7,576 nucleotides of DNA from Salibacteraceae bacterium (GTDB taxonomy: Bacteria > Bacteroidota > Bacteroidia > Flavobacteriales_G > Salibacteraceae): positions 1-7,576 of the forward strand of contig JALRDM010000237.1 of NCBI GenBank assembly GCA_023262195.1, written 5' to 3'. Numbering within the stretch: position 1 is the first letter of the stretch; every line of letters begins with the position of its first letter. The translations under genes and the position numbers were made by a program. Shown one piece after another: positions 1 through 7,433 of this stretch. A model generated the notes under the pieces. It saw only the letters and a list, made by a program, of their open reading frames with translations. It was not told the DNA's origin and made no database searches.

Positions 1-1429
1 ACTCCACATCGGTCAAGTTGTAGGACTCCATGGTTGTTCTGAGGTCTGCATTGTCTTCGAGCACCCTCGGCTGAAATTCAGGTTCATCATACATATTCAT
101 CGTTACCGTTTGTGGGGTGTTCGCATCTTGATGATAGAGAATGTGGTAATCAAATGTCTTGCTGAATGATACTCGGCTTGTTCCATTCTCTGGACTGATC
201 AGCGTTGGTTCGCCACCGTTGATACTGACAAAATAGATCTCCGTATCAATGGGCTTGTTTTTGCTTGCGGAGAAAAATAGTCGTTGAGCGTTAGGTTCAT
301 ATCCTAGGAAACTGCGCACTTCCCAGTCGCCCGATGTGAGCTGCTTTTCATTTTTACCGTTGAAATCATACTTGTATAAATGAAAGAATCCATCTTTTTC
401 TGATTTCCAAATAAACCCAGCATTATCTCCAAAAAATGTGAGGTCGTCACCAATCTCTATATAGGTCTCGCTTGTTTCTTTATAAATGGATTTGGTGGCC
501 ATGGTTTCGGTTTCAATCAGCACAACCTCCAACTCATTTTGCAATCGAGGCATTTTGATCACGGCTAAAAACTGGCTTGTTTGTGACCACTTAATCCTAG
601 GAATGTACTCGTATTCGCCAAGGTTTGGTGTAGATGTCTTCTTCGTAGTGAGGTCATAGATCTTGATTTCTACCTCGGCATTCTTTTCACCAGCCTTTGG
701 GTATTTAAAAAGATAGTCTTCCGGATAAAGTCCGGTGAACTTTTGCATGTTATACTCAGGCACCTCTGATTCATCGGTTCTGTAATAAGCGATTTTGGAT
801 CCATCGGGCGACCAGAAAAAAGCCTTACTAAACGCGAATTCTTCTTCATAAACCCAATCGGCATATCCGTTGATTATTTTGTTCTTTTCACCATCGTTGG
901 TCACCTGTGTGGTCTCTCCGGTTTTGTAGTCTTGAATGAAAAGGTCATTGCCTTCCACGTAGGCAATTTTAGACCCATCGGGCGAGAAAGTAGCATTGCG
1001 CTGTTTTCCTTTTTCCTTGAGTTTTCGTGCCTCCCCATTATCCAAGTCCACAATCCAGTATTTGGAAATCGATGACCTGCGATAGATGGGTTCAACATCA
1101 TATTTAAGCAGCATGAACTTATCGTCAGCATTAAATTCATACGAGCTAAAGGTGGCTTCTCCGTCTCCTGAAATGTCCTTGAGGCCAGCTTCAGACATCA
1201 CTTGTTTAACCTCATCACCGGTAGCATACTCATACATGGTGACCGTGTTTCCATCCTCGGATTGACCTTGTATTGTGTAATGGTTACCATCGCTCATTGA
1301 ACGAATCCCATACACCGATTTTTGACGAAAGGTTCCTTTTTTCCATATGTCTTCGAGGGTGATTTCTTGGGCTGCTGCTGATATGGATAGACCTACCAGA
1401 CCAATAGCAATGAGATGCTTAAAATTCAT
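1..1429 (-). CDS. dpp4: Dipeptidyl peptidase IV (S9B), N-terminal part, cut by left window edge
   Basis: Prolyl dipeptidyl aminopeptidase that releases Xaa-Pro (and Xaa-Ala) dipeptides from peptide N-termini, expected in the periplasm. The reverse strand is open from the ATG at 1429 to the edge, 476 codons, with no stop found. Residues 1-20 form a signal peptide with an Ala-Ala-Ala|Gln cleavage site. The rest is the eight-bladed beta-propeller domain, with blade repeats SPDGSKIAY at 149-157 and 207-215. The decisive motif is DWVYEEEF at 191-198: it contains the double Glu that binds the substrate's free amine in human DPP4 (Glu205/206). The Arg pair at 117-118 lies where the human substrate-carboxyl-binding Arg125 is expected. 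The alpha/beta-hydrolase domain with the Ser-Asp-His triad would lie beyond position 1, so catalytic integrity cannot be judged. It is divergent from the FAD enzyme gene and has its own promoter candidate. The family call is firm, and nothing seen suggests a pseudogene. Confidence 0.94.
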   Translation of the reverse strand, partial: MNFKHLIAIGLVGLSISAAAQEITLEDIWKKGTFRQKSVYGIRSMSDGNHYTIQGQSEDGNTVTMYEYATGDEVKQVMSEAGLKDISGDGEATFSSYEFNADDKFMLLKYDVEPIYRRSSISKYWIVDLDNGEARKLKEKGKQRNATFSPDGSKIAYVEGNDLFIQDYKTGETTQVTNDGEKNKIINGYADWVYEEEFAFSKAFFWSPDGSKIAYYRTDESEVPEYNMQKFTGLYPEDYLFKYPKAGEKNAEVEIKIYDLTTKKTSTPNLGEYEYIPRIKWSQTSQFLAVIKMPRLQNELEVVLIETETMATKSIYKETSETYIEIGDDLTFFGDNAGFIWKSEKDGFFHLYKYDFNGKNEKQLTSGDWEVRSFLGYEPNAQRLFFSASKNKPIDTEIYFVSINGGEPTLISPENGTSRVSFSKTFDYHILYHQDANTPQTVTMNMYDEPEFQPRVLEDNADLRTTMESYNLTDVE

Positions 1430-1449
1430 ATTAAAAATTTGAAGATGGC

Positions 1450-1479
1450 CGAAAGTATGGAAATGAATGATGATACAAA
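1450..1479 (-). promoter_or_regulatory. Candidate Bacteroidota-type promoter for the DPP IV gene
   Basis: Read on the minus strand, TTTG (1479-1476) is followed after 18 bases by TACTTTCG (1457-1450). This is one mismatch from the Bacteroidota -7 consensus TAnnTTTG, with a -33 TTG at nearly normal spacing. Transcription would start roughly 10-15 bases before the ATG at 1429, giving a short AT-rich leader without a Shine-Dalgarno sequence, as is common in this phylum. The same TACTTTCG box stands before the M1 aminopeptidase gene. Pattern match only. Confidence 0.5.
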
Positions 1480-1503
1480 TTGAATAAATCTTGACTTGTT
1501 ACC

Positions 1504-1522
1504 CTTGGGTCCAAGCGTTGGA
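1504..1522. repeat. Three alternating TTGG/CCAA half-sites, candidate operator
   Basis: The stretch reads CTTGG, two bases, CCAAG, then CG and TTGGA. CTTGG (1504-1508) pairs with CCAAG (1511-1515) across 2 bases. TCCAA (1510-1514) also pairs with TTGGA (1518-1522) across 3 bases. The two perfect inverted repeats therefore share the middle half-site. The first extends by two more complementary pairs (1501-1502 with 1517-1518) after one mismatch. It lies just upstream of the FAD enzyme start and overlaps the candidate -33 region, which suits an operator. No specific regulator family can be assigned. A chance arrangement remains possible because the arms are short. Confidence 0.35.
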
Positions 1523-1534
1523 GTATTATAATTG
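1505..1534 (+). promoter_or_regulatory. Weak promoter candidate for the FAD-linked dehydrogenase
   Basis: TTG at 1505-1507 is followed after 19 bases by TATAATTG at 1527-1534, one mismatch from TAnnTTTG. The spacing is right for a Bacteroidota sigma factor. However, transcription would then begin at or within a few bases of the ATG at 1539, implying a leaderless or nearly leaderless message. An alternative box TACCCTTG (1500-1507) with TTG at 1480-1482 and 17-base spacing would leave a leader of roughly 25 bases. The sequence does not decide between them. Confidence 0.3.
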
Positions 1535-1538
1535 AACG

Positions 1539-2921
1539 ATGAATGAATTCTTGGATCAGCTCAATCAAATTGTGGGCGAGCCTTATGTATTTTCTGATTT
1601 AGAAACCAGAACGGAATACGGTCATGACGAAACGGAAGACCTGAGTTTTCCGCCATCAGTTGTTGTGAAGCCTGCCACTGTGGACGAAGTAAGCCAAATA
1701 TTAAAATTGGCCAATGAACATGAGATAACAGTCACACCCATAGGAGCGCGAACAGGACTGAGTGGAGGTGCCTTAGCCGTCAAAGGGGGCATTGGCTTGA
1801 GCATGGAGCGATTCAATAAAATCATTGAAATTGATGAACAAAACTTACAAGCTACTCTGGAGCCCGGAGTCATCACGGAAGTGTTTCAAAATACTGTTAA
1901 GGAAGTAGGGTTAATGTATCCCCCCGATCCCGCCAGCCGAGGGAGCTGCTTTATTGGCGGAAATGTGAGCGAAAATTCTGGAGGACCTAAGGCTGTAAAG
2001 TATGGTGTTACGAAAGACTACGTATTAAATCTCGAAGTAGTGCTAACATCGGGAGAGGTGATTTGGACAGGCGCAAATACGTTAAAGAACAGCACAGGAT
2101 ACAACCTTACACAACTAATGATTGGGAGCGAGGGCACGCTCGGGGTAATCACCAAAATTGTAATGCGACTTATTCCGCACCCAACAAACGATCTATTGAT
2201 GCTTGTTCCATTTAACTCGGCAGAAAAGGCCTGCGAGGCGGTGAGTGCCATTTTTAGAGCGGGTATTATTCCATCGGGCATGGAGTTTATGGAGCGGGAT
2301 GCCATTGAATACGCTATGGATTTCATCGGTGAAGAGCCGGTGCCTTTGCAGCCAAGTGAACAAGCACACCTGCTAATTGAAGTGGATGGTAATAATGTCG
2401 ATCAGCTTATGGCAGATTGTGAGCAAATCATGCAAGTGGTGGAGCAATTTGATTGCGGGGAAATTCTATTTGCTGAAGACCAAGCGAAAAAAGATCAGCT
2501 GTGGAAACTTCGCAGAAGGGTAGGCGAAGCCGTAAAGGCGCAAAGTGTCTACAAAGAGGAAGATACCGTAGTACCGAGGTATCAATTACCTGCACTATTA
2601 AAAGCCGTAAAAGAAGTAGGAAAGCTTTACGGATTTCGGAGTGTGTGTTATGGCCATGCCGGAGACGGGAATTTGCACGTGAATATTCTGCGCGATGAAA
2701 TGTGTGATGAAGATTGGGATAAAACAGTAAAAGTCGGTGTGCGTGAGTTGTTTCAACAGGTGAAAGCCCTAGGAGGAACTATTTCTGGTGAACATGGAAT
2801 TGGCTACGTACAGCGTGATTATATGGACATCATGTTTTCGGAATCGCACCTTGAGTTAATGCGCTCCATAAAACGGGTTTTTGACCCTAAGGGGATATTG
2901 AATCCGGGTAAGATTTTTTAG
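1539..2921 (+). CDS. FAD-linked oxidase/dehydrogenase, GlcD / D-lactate dehydrogenase-like
   Basis: Flavoprotein of 460 residues in the VAO/PCMH superfamily that oxidises a 2-hydroxyacid such as D-lactate, glycolate or D-2-hydroxyglutarate to the 2-oxoacid. The exact substrate cannot be read from sequence. The FAD-binding domain covers about 36-210: pyrophosphate loop GARTGLSGGA (69-78), YPPDP (127-131), GGNVSENSGGP (140-150) and GSEGTLG (196-202). The FAD-oxidase C-terminal domain follows to the end, with EEDTVVP (340-346), the metal-binding GHAGDGNLH (372-380), GEHGIG (417-422) and the typical closing NPGKIF. No signal peptide or iron-sulfur cluster motif is present, so it is cytoplasmic or peripheral to the membrane. 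It is near the usual length of stand-alone GlcD-type proteins, and no GlcE or GlcF partner is adjacent. The start at 1539 leaves a normal short N-terminus but has no Shine-Dalgarno. It is divergent from the DPP IV gene, and a 169-base gap separates it from the TonB receptor, so it may be its own unit. Confidence 0.93.
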   Translation: MNEFLDQLNQIVGEPYVFSDLETRTEYGHDETEDLSFPPSVVVKPATVDEVSQILKLANEHEITVTPIGARTGLSGGALAVKGGIGLSMERFNKIIEIDEQNLQATLEPGVITEVFQNTVKEVGLMYPPDPASRGSCFIGGNVSENSGGPKAVKYGVTKDYVLNLEVVLTSGEVIWTGANTLKNSTGYNLTQLMIGSEGTLGVITKIVMRLIPHPTNDLLMLVPFNSAEKACEAVSAIFRAGIIPSGMEFMERDAIEYAMDFIGEEPVPLQPSEQAHLLIEVDGNNVDQLMADCEQIMQVVEQFDCGEILFAEDQAKKDQLWKLRRRVGEAVKAQSVYKEEDTVVPRYQLPALLKAVKEVGKLYGFRSVCYGHAGDGNLHVNILRDEMCDEDWDKTVKVGVRELFQQVKALGGTISGEHGIGYVQRDYMDIMFSESHLELMRSIKRVFDPKGILNPGKIF

Positions 2922-2981
2922 AACGGTAGTTTTTCGGTTGAATAAATTATTGTGTTTACCAACGCGTCAAGGAGAACTTTC

Positions 2982-3041
2982 ATGATGCGCTTTTGTTGTC
3001 TTCGGTTGTTCAGAATATCTCAGACGATTATGACATTTTGA
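2982..3041 (+). CDS. Doubtful 19-codon ORF with a good Shine-Dalgarno, possible leader peptide
   Basis: A short ORF begins with two ATG codons in the gap between the FAD enzyme and the TonB receptor and ends with TGA at 3039-3041. It encodes a small basic peptide with a Cys-Cys pair and several Phe and Leu residues. The reason to list it is AAGGAG at 2969-2974, seven bases before the ATG. This is a textbook Shine-Dalgarno in a window where none of the main genes has one. It ends 49 bases before the receptor start and is in a different frame. The peptide resembles nothing I recognise. A chance ORF is more likely than a gene. Confidence 0.15.
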   Translation: MMRFCCLRLFRISQTIMTF

Positions 3042-3090
3042 TGATTTATTCTTTTGGATTGTACAATACTCTTGCAGCCTGAAATTTTTT

Positions 3091-5487
3091 ATGGTCGATT
3101 CCCGATTGTCAATAGGTAGAAAAATAAGCAGTATCTTGATCAAGAGCCGATTTACTCTGGTTTTGTTAGCGCTCTTATTTGCAGGCTTTTCCTATAGTCA
3201 AGAAATTACCCAAAGCGTTAGAGGGCAGGTTTTAGACGCTAGATACAATACACCAATTCAAGATGGTTTGGTTCAGCTCATTGATGTTCAAACAAACGAT
3301 CCGCTGTTGACGGTTGAGACCGACTCCAATGGTCGTTTTGTGTTTTCTGAGGTTCCAGTAGGTAGAGTGCATGTTAAAGCAGGGGCGCCATTTCATGTGG
3401 TAGAGTTTAAAGAAGATGTATTGGTTAATTCGGCACAGGAGGTGATTGTCGAGTTTAAGCTCGAATACAGCCTCAAAGAGCTTGAAACCGTTGAAATTGA
3501 CGCTACTACCATGCGTGGTGAACCAATCAATCGAATGGCTATTGCCAGCGCTAAGGTCATTACTCCTGAAATGACCGAGAAGCTTGCGGGTAGTTGGGAT
3601 GACCCAATGCGTGTAGTAACGGCTTATGGCGGGGTGGTTCAGCAAAGTTCAGGATTCAACCACTTTTCCGTTCGAGGTCATTCTCCCGTTGGTATGCTTT
3701 ATAGAGTAGAAGGTGTGCCTGTTTACAACCCAAACCATTTTGCAGAAATTGGTGCCACCGGAGGTTTTGTGACTCAATTCAGTTCAGCACTGTTGAGTAC
3801 ATCCGATTTTTACTCTGGGGTTTTTCCGGCCGAATTTGGCAATGCGACCAACTCTGTCTTTGATTTCCGTTTCCGAAAAGGGAACAACCAAAATCGGGAG
3901 CATTCATTGAATGCAAATGTCTTCGGACTTGATCTTGCTACAGAAGGTCCTTTTTCAAAAAACTCCAAAGCTTCATATTTGATCAATTACCGATACTCCA
4001 CCTTAGGTGTGTTGGCCCAGATTGTAGATGTTGGGGGTGTAAGGCCTCAGTATCAAGATTTATCTGCCAACATTTACTTGCCTACTGAGAGGTTTGGAGA
4101 CTTCAGTGTGTTCGCCATCGGAGGGCTGAGTAACCTTTTGATCGAGGCTGAACGAGACACTGCCGAATGGACCGAGTTTGGTTCTCGTGTTGAGCGACAA
4201 ATTGGAAGTAACTCCGGAACGGTGGGTCTTGTGCACAGAATTCCTGTGAGTGAAAAAGGGTATATCCATTCTGTTTTGTCAGGTTCTATTGGGGAATATT
4301 TTGATAGCTCAGATTACCTTGAAAGAGATTTGAGTTGGAGTACCTATGACGTGGCCGACTACAATACGAATAGAATCACTTTCACCACCGACTATAATCA
4401 TCAATTCAGCAAAAGGCATTCAAATAAAACGGGAGTCATTCTGAGTTACATTGACCACGAATATCTTGGGCAGTATTACAACAGAACGGGAGATACATTG
4501 GTTGAATTTGCCAACACGCAAGGTGAAGCCATGCTTGTCCAAGCATTTACTCAGTCAAAGTTTGCATTGGGCAATAAATTTGAATTCACCGGTGGTGTGC
4601 ATTATATCCACTTGCTGTTGAACAATAGCTTTGGAATAGACCCAAGAGCGGGCCTTTCTTACAGACCAAACTCTGCCACAAAATTTACCATAGGCTATGG
4701 GCATCATAGTCGAGTTGAAGACCTCTCGGTTTACTACACCCGAGACCGAAATGGAAATTTGATAAACAATGATCTTGGTCTGCTGAAATCTCACCAAGCT
4801 GTGATCGGAGCTAGCAGAATGCTTACTTCATCACTGCGTTTGTCGGGTGAGCTTTATTACCATTATCTATATGATGTGCCCGTGCAACAGAATGGTTCCT
4901 ACTCAGTATTGGGCCTATTTGGATCTCTGCCAATCGGAGATTTGGTGAACGATGGTTTTGGTGAAAATTATGGTGTAGAGGTTAATCTACAACGATTTAC
5001 TGTCAAAGGCTTTTACTATATGCTTTCAGGAGCACTGTTCAATGCTCGCTATCGCGGAGGAGATGGAGTATGGCGCAATACAGAGTATAACCAACGCTAT
5101 TCTTACAACCTTATAGCTGGAAAAGAATTTGAGTTGAAACCTAAGGATAACAAGCGAAGGCTACTGGGGGTGAATGCGAACTTCAGACAGTCTGGTGGTG
5201 TGTGGCTCACGCCAATTGACCTTGCTGAGTCGAGGGAAGTTGGTTGGACAATTTTAGACCAATCCAATCCGAATTCATTGCAGCAACAAGAACAGTATAA
5301 TCTTGATTTCGCAATTATCCTAAAGAAGATTCGCACTAAGGTTTCTAGTGAGCTCTCGCTGAGTATTAAAAACCTTACGAGCAATCAGGCGGTGTTAACA
5401 CGCGAATTTGACCCAGACTCCGACTCCATCATTGAAAGAACGGATTACGGCGTTATTCCAGTAATCGGTTACACACTGCACTTTTAA
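3091..5487 (+). CDS. TonB-dependent outer-membrane receptor with carboxypeptidase-like regulatory domain
   Basis: Outer-membrane transporter of 798 residues for TonB/ExbBD-energised uptake of an unidentified ligand. Residues 1-36 form a signal peptide with a long basic n-region, a hydrophobic core at about 21-33 and likely cleavage before Gln37. A carboxypeptidase-regulatory-like beta-sandwich follows at about 42-125 (VRGQVLDA at 43-50, DSNGRFVF at 78-85). The plug is at about 147-262, with SVRGHSPVG (193-201), VEGVPVYNPNHF (206-217) and FPAEFGNATNSVFDF (245-259). The rest is Tyr- and Asn-rich beta-barrel ending in Phe, as outer-membrane barrels usually do. It is shorter than SusC-type receptors and no SusD neighbour is present, so it is probably not a glycan SusCD transporter. 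ATG 3091 is the only in-frame ATG after the upstream stop. A TTG at 3136 would give a more compact signal peptide and is a possible alternative start. Adjacent peptidase genes hint at a peptide ligand, which is inference only. Confidence 0.92.
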   Translation: MVDSRLSIGRKISSILIKSRFTLVLLALLFAGFSYSQEITQSVRGQVLDARYNTPIQDGLVQLIDVQTNDPLLTVETDSNGRFVFSEVPVGRVHVKAGAPFHVVEFKEDVLVNSAQEVIVEFKLEYSLKELETVEIDATTMRGEPINRMAIASAKVITPEMTEKLAGSWDDPMRVVTAYGGVVQQSSGFNHFSVRGHSPVGMLYRVEGVPVYNPNHFAEIGATGGFVTQFSSALLSTSDFYSGVFPAEFGNATNSVFDFRFRKGNNQNREHSLNANVFGLDLATEGPFSKNSKASYLINYRYSTLGVLAQIVDVGGVRPQYQDLSANIYLPTERFGDFSVFAIGGLSNLLIEAERDTAEWTEFGSRVERQIGSNSGTVGLVHRIPVSEKGYIHSVLSGSIGEYFDSSDYLERDLSWSTYDVADYNTNRITFTTDYNHQFSKRHSNKTGVILSYIDHEYLGQYYNRTGDTLVEFANTQGEAMLVQAFTQSKFALGNKFEFTGGVHYIHLLLNNSFGIDPRAGLSYRPNSATKFTIGYGHHSRVEDLSVYYTRDRNGNLINNDLGLLKSHQAVIGASRMLTSSLRLSGELYYHYLYDVPVQQNGSYSVLGLFGSLPIGDLVNDGFGENYGVEVNLQRFTVKGFYYMLSGALFNARYRGGDGVWRNTEYNQRYSYNLIAGKEFELKPKDNKRRLLGVNANFRQSGGVWLTPIDLAESREVGWTILDQSNPNSLQQQEQYNLDFAIILKKIRTKVSSELSLSIKNLTSNQAVLTREFDPDSDSIIERTDYGVIPVIGYTLHF

Positions 5488-5526
5488 TTCAAAATTTTGG
5501 TAGGTCAATAAATTCTTAGGCAGGCT

Positions 5527-5534
5527 TACTTTCG
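5527..5534 (+). promoter_or_regulatory. Candidate -7 box (TACTTTCG) before the M1 aminopeptidase
   Basis: TACTTTCG lies 18 bases before the ATG at 5553. It is identical to the box before the DPP IV gene, where the distance is 20 bases. It differs at one position from TAnnTTTG. No TTG stands at the usual 19-21 base distance upstream; the nearest is at 5497-5499, 27 bases away. The candidate is therefore weaker than the DPP IV promoter. If active, it allows expression of the M1 and proline dehydrogenase genes independent of the receptor. Confidence 0.35.
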
Positions 5535-5552
5535 CGACCCATATTTACAATT

Positions 5553-7424
5553 ATGAGATTATTCCAAACGCTTTTCTTTCTGTCTTTCATTGTTACTGTT
5601 GGCTGCAAAACCGAGGTCGCAGAGTCGACTGATGCACAAACTGCCACCGTATATGCAGAACCTATTCATAGCTACGCTGAACCAAATAAAGCTGTGGTAA
5701 ATCACCTCGACTTAGATGTGGCTGTAAATTTTGAAGAGAAGGTGATTGAAGGGTCCGCTACTTATGATATTTCTGTTCGTAAGGGAGTAGAAAAAATTGT
5801 TTTTGATACGCGAAATCTTGAAATCAAAGGAGTAATGGTTGATGGCGTTTCTACTGAAGACTTCTGGCTGGGTCCAGAAAAACCGTGGATGGGTATTCCA
5901 TTGGAAATTAAGGTTTCTGACACAACAAAGTCAGTCACTATCGAATATGCAACCACCGATGGAGCAGATGCTTTGCAATGGTTAAACGCAGACCAAACTG
6001 CTGATAAAACAGCGCCATTCTTGTTCACACAATCTCAAGCCATACTTGCGCGTACATGGCTTCCATGTCAAGACAGTCCAGGCATTCGATACACGTATGA
6101 TGCTAAGGTTTTAGTTCCCTCAGGAATGCTAGCTCTTATGAGCGCTTCTAACCCAACAGAAGTTGACTCATCAGGCATTTATACGTTTAAAATGGAGCAG
6201 CCTATACCAAGCTATTTAATGGCTTTAGCCGTGGGAAATTTGAACTATAAATCTGTGGGCGAAGTAGCGGGTGTTTATGCCGAGCCTTCCGTGTTGGAAT
6301 CAGCTGCCTATGAATTTGAGGATATGCAGAAAATGGTAGATGTGGCATCTGAAATGTATGGCGAATATGCGTGGGGAAAATATGATGTACTGGTATTGCC
6401 ACCCAGCTTTCCTTTTGGTGGGATGGAAAACCCAAGGCTGACTTTTGCCACGCCAACAATATTGGCTGGAGATAAATCACTTACTGCATTGGTAGCGCAT
6501 GAGCTTGCGCATAGCTGGAGTGGAAATTTGGTAACCAACAGCACTTGGAATGATTTCTGGCTCAATGAAGGATTTACCGTGTATTTTGAATTGCGCATTA
6601 TGGAAGAAGTGTTCGGTAAAGAATATGCCGATATGCTCGCCATACTGAGCTGGCAAGACTTGCAGCATGAGCTCGAATCAATGTCTGACCAACCAGAAGA
6701 TACCAAACTGAAACTTGAATTAACCGATCGTGATCCCGATGATGGCATGACCAGTATTGCTTATGATAAAGGATACTACTTCCTGCGAACCCTAGAGGAG
6801 AATGTGGGTAGAGAAAAGTTTGACGAATTTTTGAAAGGACACTTTCAATCAAATACCTTCAGCACGATAAGTACTGAACGATTTTTAGAAAATCTAAAAG
6901 CAGACTTGCTCAATGGAAGTGAGGAAAAATATGCTGAGCTGAAGATTAAGCAGTGGGTTTATGAACCGGGCATTCCATCAAACGTAGTAAAGGTGGAATC
7001 GCCATTATTTGCGCAAGTAGAGGAGCAGCTTAGTAAGTTTATCGAAACCAATGATGTCAATGCCATCGATACGGCCAATTGGACCACACATCAATGGTTA
7101 CACTTTTTACGCAATATGCCCACAGAGGTGAACATAGAACAGATGCAAGCGCTTGACTCAAAATTTGGCTTTACCAATACCGGGAATAGTGAAATTGCCG
7201 CAGTGTGGTTTGTTATGGCTATCGAAAATGGTTATGAGCCTGCGAATCAAGCTATAGAGGAATTTCTGATTCGTGTTGGTCGCAGAAAGTTCTTGGCACC
7301 AATCTATGGAGCCATGGTCAAGGCAGATCCTACACTAGAAAGACCTAGAGCAATTTATGAGAAGGCTAGGGCCAATTATCATTCCGTATCTACCAACACT
7401 CTTGATGCGATGTTGGAAATCTAA
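5553..7424 (+). CDS. M1 zinc aminopeptidase, leukotriene A4 hydrolase-like lipoprotein
   Basis: Zinc exopeptidase of 623 residues that removes N-terminal residues from short peptides. The N-terminus is a lipoprotein signal with Cys18 in TVGC, so the enzyme is probably lipid-anchored facing the periplasm, or at the surface. The M1 N-terminal beta domain (about 45-235) includes FTQSQA (158-163) and LPCQDSPG (170-177), close to human LTA4H. The catalytic domain has GGMEN (289-293), HELAH (316-320) with zinc ligands His316, His320 and Glu339 in WLNEG, general base Glu317 and catalytic Tyr404. From about 468 it carries the helical LTA4H-type C-terminal domain, including GRRKF (576-580), whose Arg577 and Lys579 match the carboxylate-binding Arg563 and Lys565 of human LTA4H. 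Asp396 matches Asp375, but Met399 replaces Tyr378. Length fits LTA4H (611) plus a signal peptide. The proline dehydrogenase start is 9 bases downstream, suggesting co-transcription. Peptidase function is firm; epoxide hydrolase activity is not implied. Confidence 0.95.
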   Translation: MRLFQTLFFLSFIVTVGCKTEVAESTDAQTATVYAEPIHSYAEPNKAVVNHLDLDVAVNFEEKVIEGSATYDISVRKGVEKIVFDTRNLEIKGVMVDGVSTEDFWLGPEKPWMGIPLEIKVSDTTKSVTIEYATTDGADALQWLNADQTADKTAPFLFTQSQAILARTWLPCQDSPGIRYTYDAKVLVPSGMLALMSASNPTEVDSSGIYTFKMEQPIPSYLMALAVGNLNYKSVGEVAGVYAEPSVLESAAYEFEDMQKMVDVASEMYGEYAWGKYDVLVLPPSFPFGGMENPRLTFATPTILAGDKSLTALVAHELAHSWSGNLVTNSTWNDFWLNEGFTVYFELRIMEEVFGKEYADMLAILSWQDLQHELESMSDQPEDTKLKLELTDRDPDDGMTSIAYDKGYYFLRTLEENVGREKFDEFLKGHFQSNTFSTISTERFLENLKADLLNGSEEKYAELKIKQWVYEPGIPSNVVKVESPLFAQVEEQLSKFIETNDVNAIDTANWTTHQWLHFLRNMPTEVNIEQMQALDSKFGFTNTGNSEIAAVWFVMAIENGYEPANQAIEEFLIRVGRRKFLAPIYGAMVKADPTLERPRAIYEKARANYHSVSTNTLDAMLEI

Positions 7425-7433
7425 ATCAAGCAG

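Noticed and set aside
3067..3074. TACTCTTG considered as a -7 box for the TonB receptor
   Set aside because: It is one mismatch from TAnnTTTG, but upstream TTG triplets stand 10 and 26 bases away, neither close to the expected 19-21. Too weak to list as a promoter.
3232..3645. 137-codon reverse-strand ORF inside the TonB receptor gene
   Set aside because: It lies wholly within a well-supported receptor gene on the other strand, its translation has no recognisable domain, and it has no start signal. It is a shadow of the real gene.
5490..5499. Perfect 10-base palindrome CAAAATTTTG just after the TonB receptor stop, considered as a terminator
   Set aside because: The arms are almost all A/T, there is no loop and no following T run. 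It cannot make a stable intrinsic terminator and is common by chance in AT-rich spacers.
6308..6748. 146-codon reverse-strand ORF inside the M1 aminopeptidase, with a high Ser content
   Set aside because: It covers the GGMEN and HELAH region of the M1 gene, which is clearly the coding frame. The Ser-rich composition is what an antisense frame of this sequence would give.
3091..7424. TonB receptor and lipoprotein gene pair considered as a SusC/SusD glycan uptake system
   Set aside because: The lipoprotein is an M1 metallopeptidase with a complete zinc site, not a SusD-like protein, and no glycan-active enzyme is present in the window.
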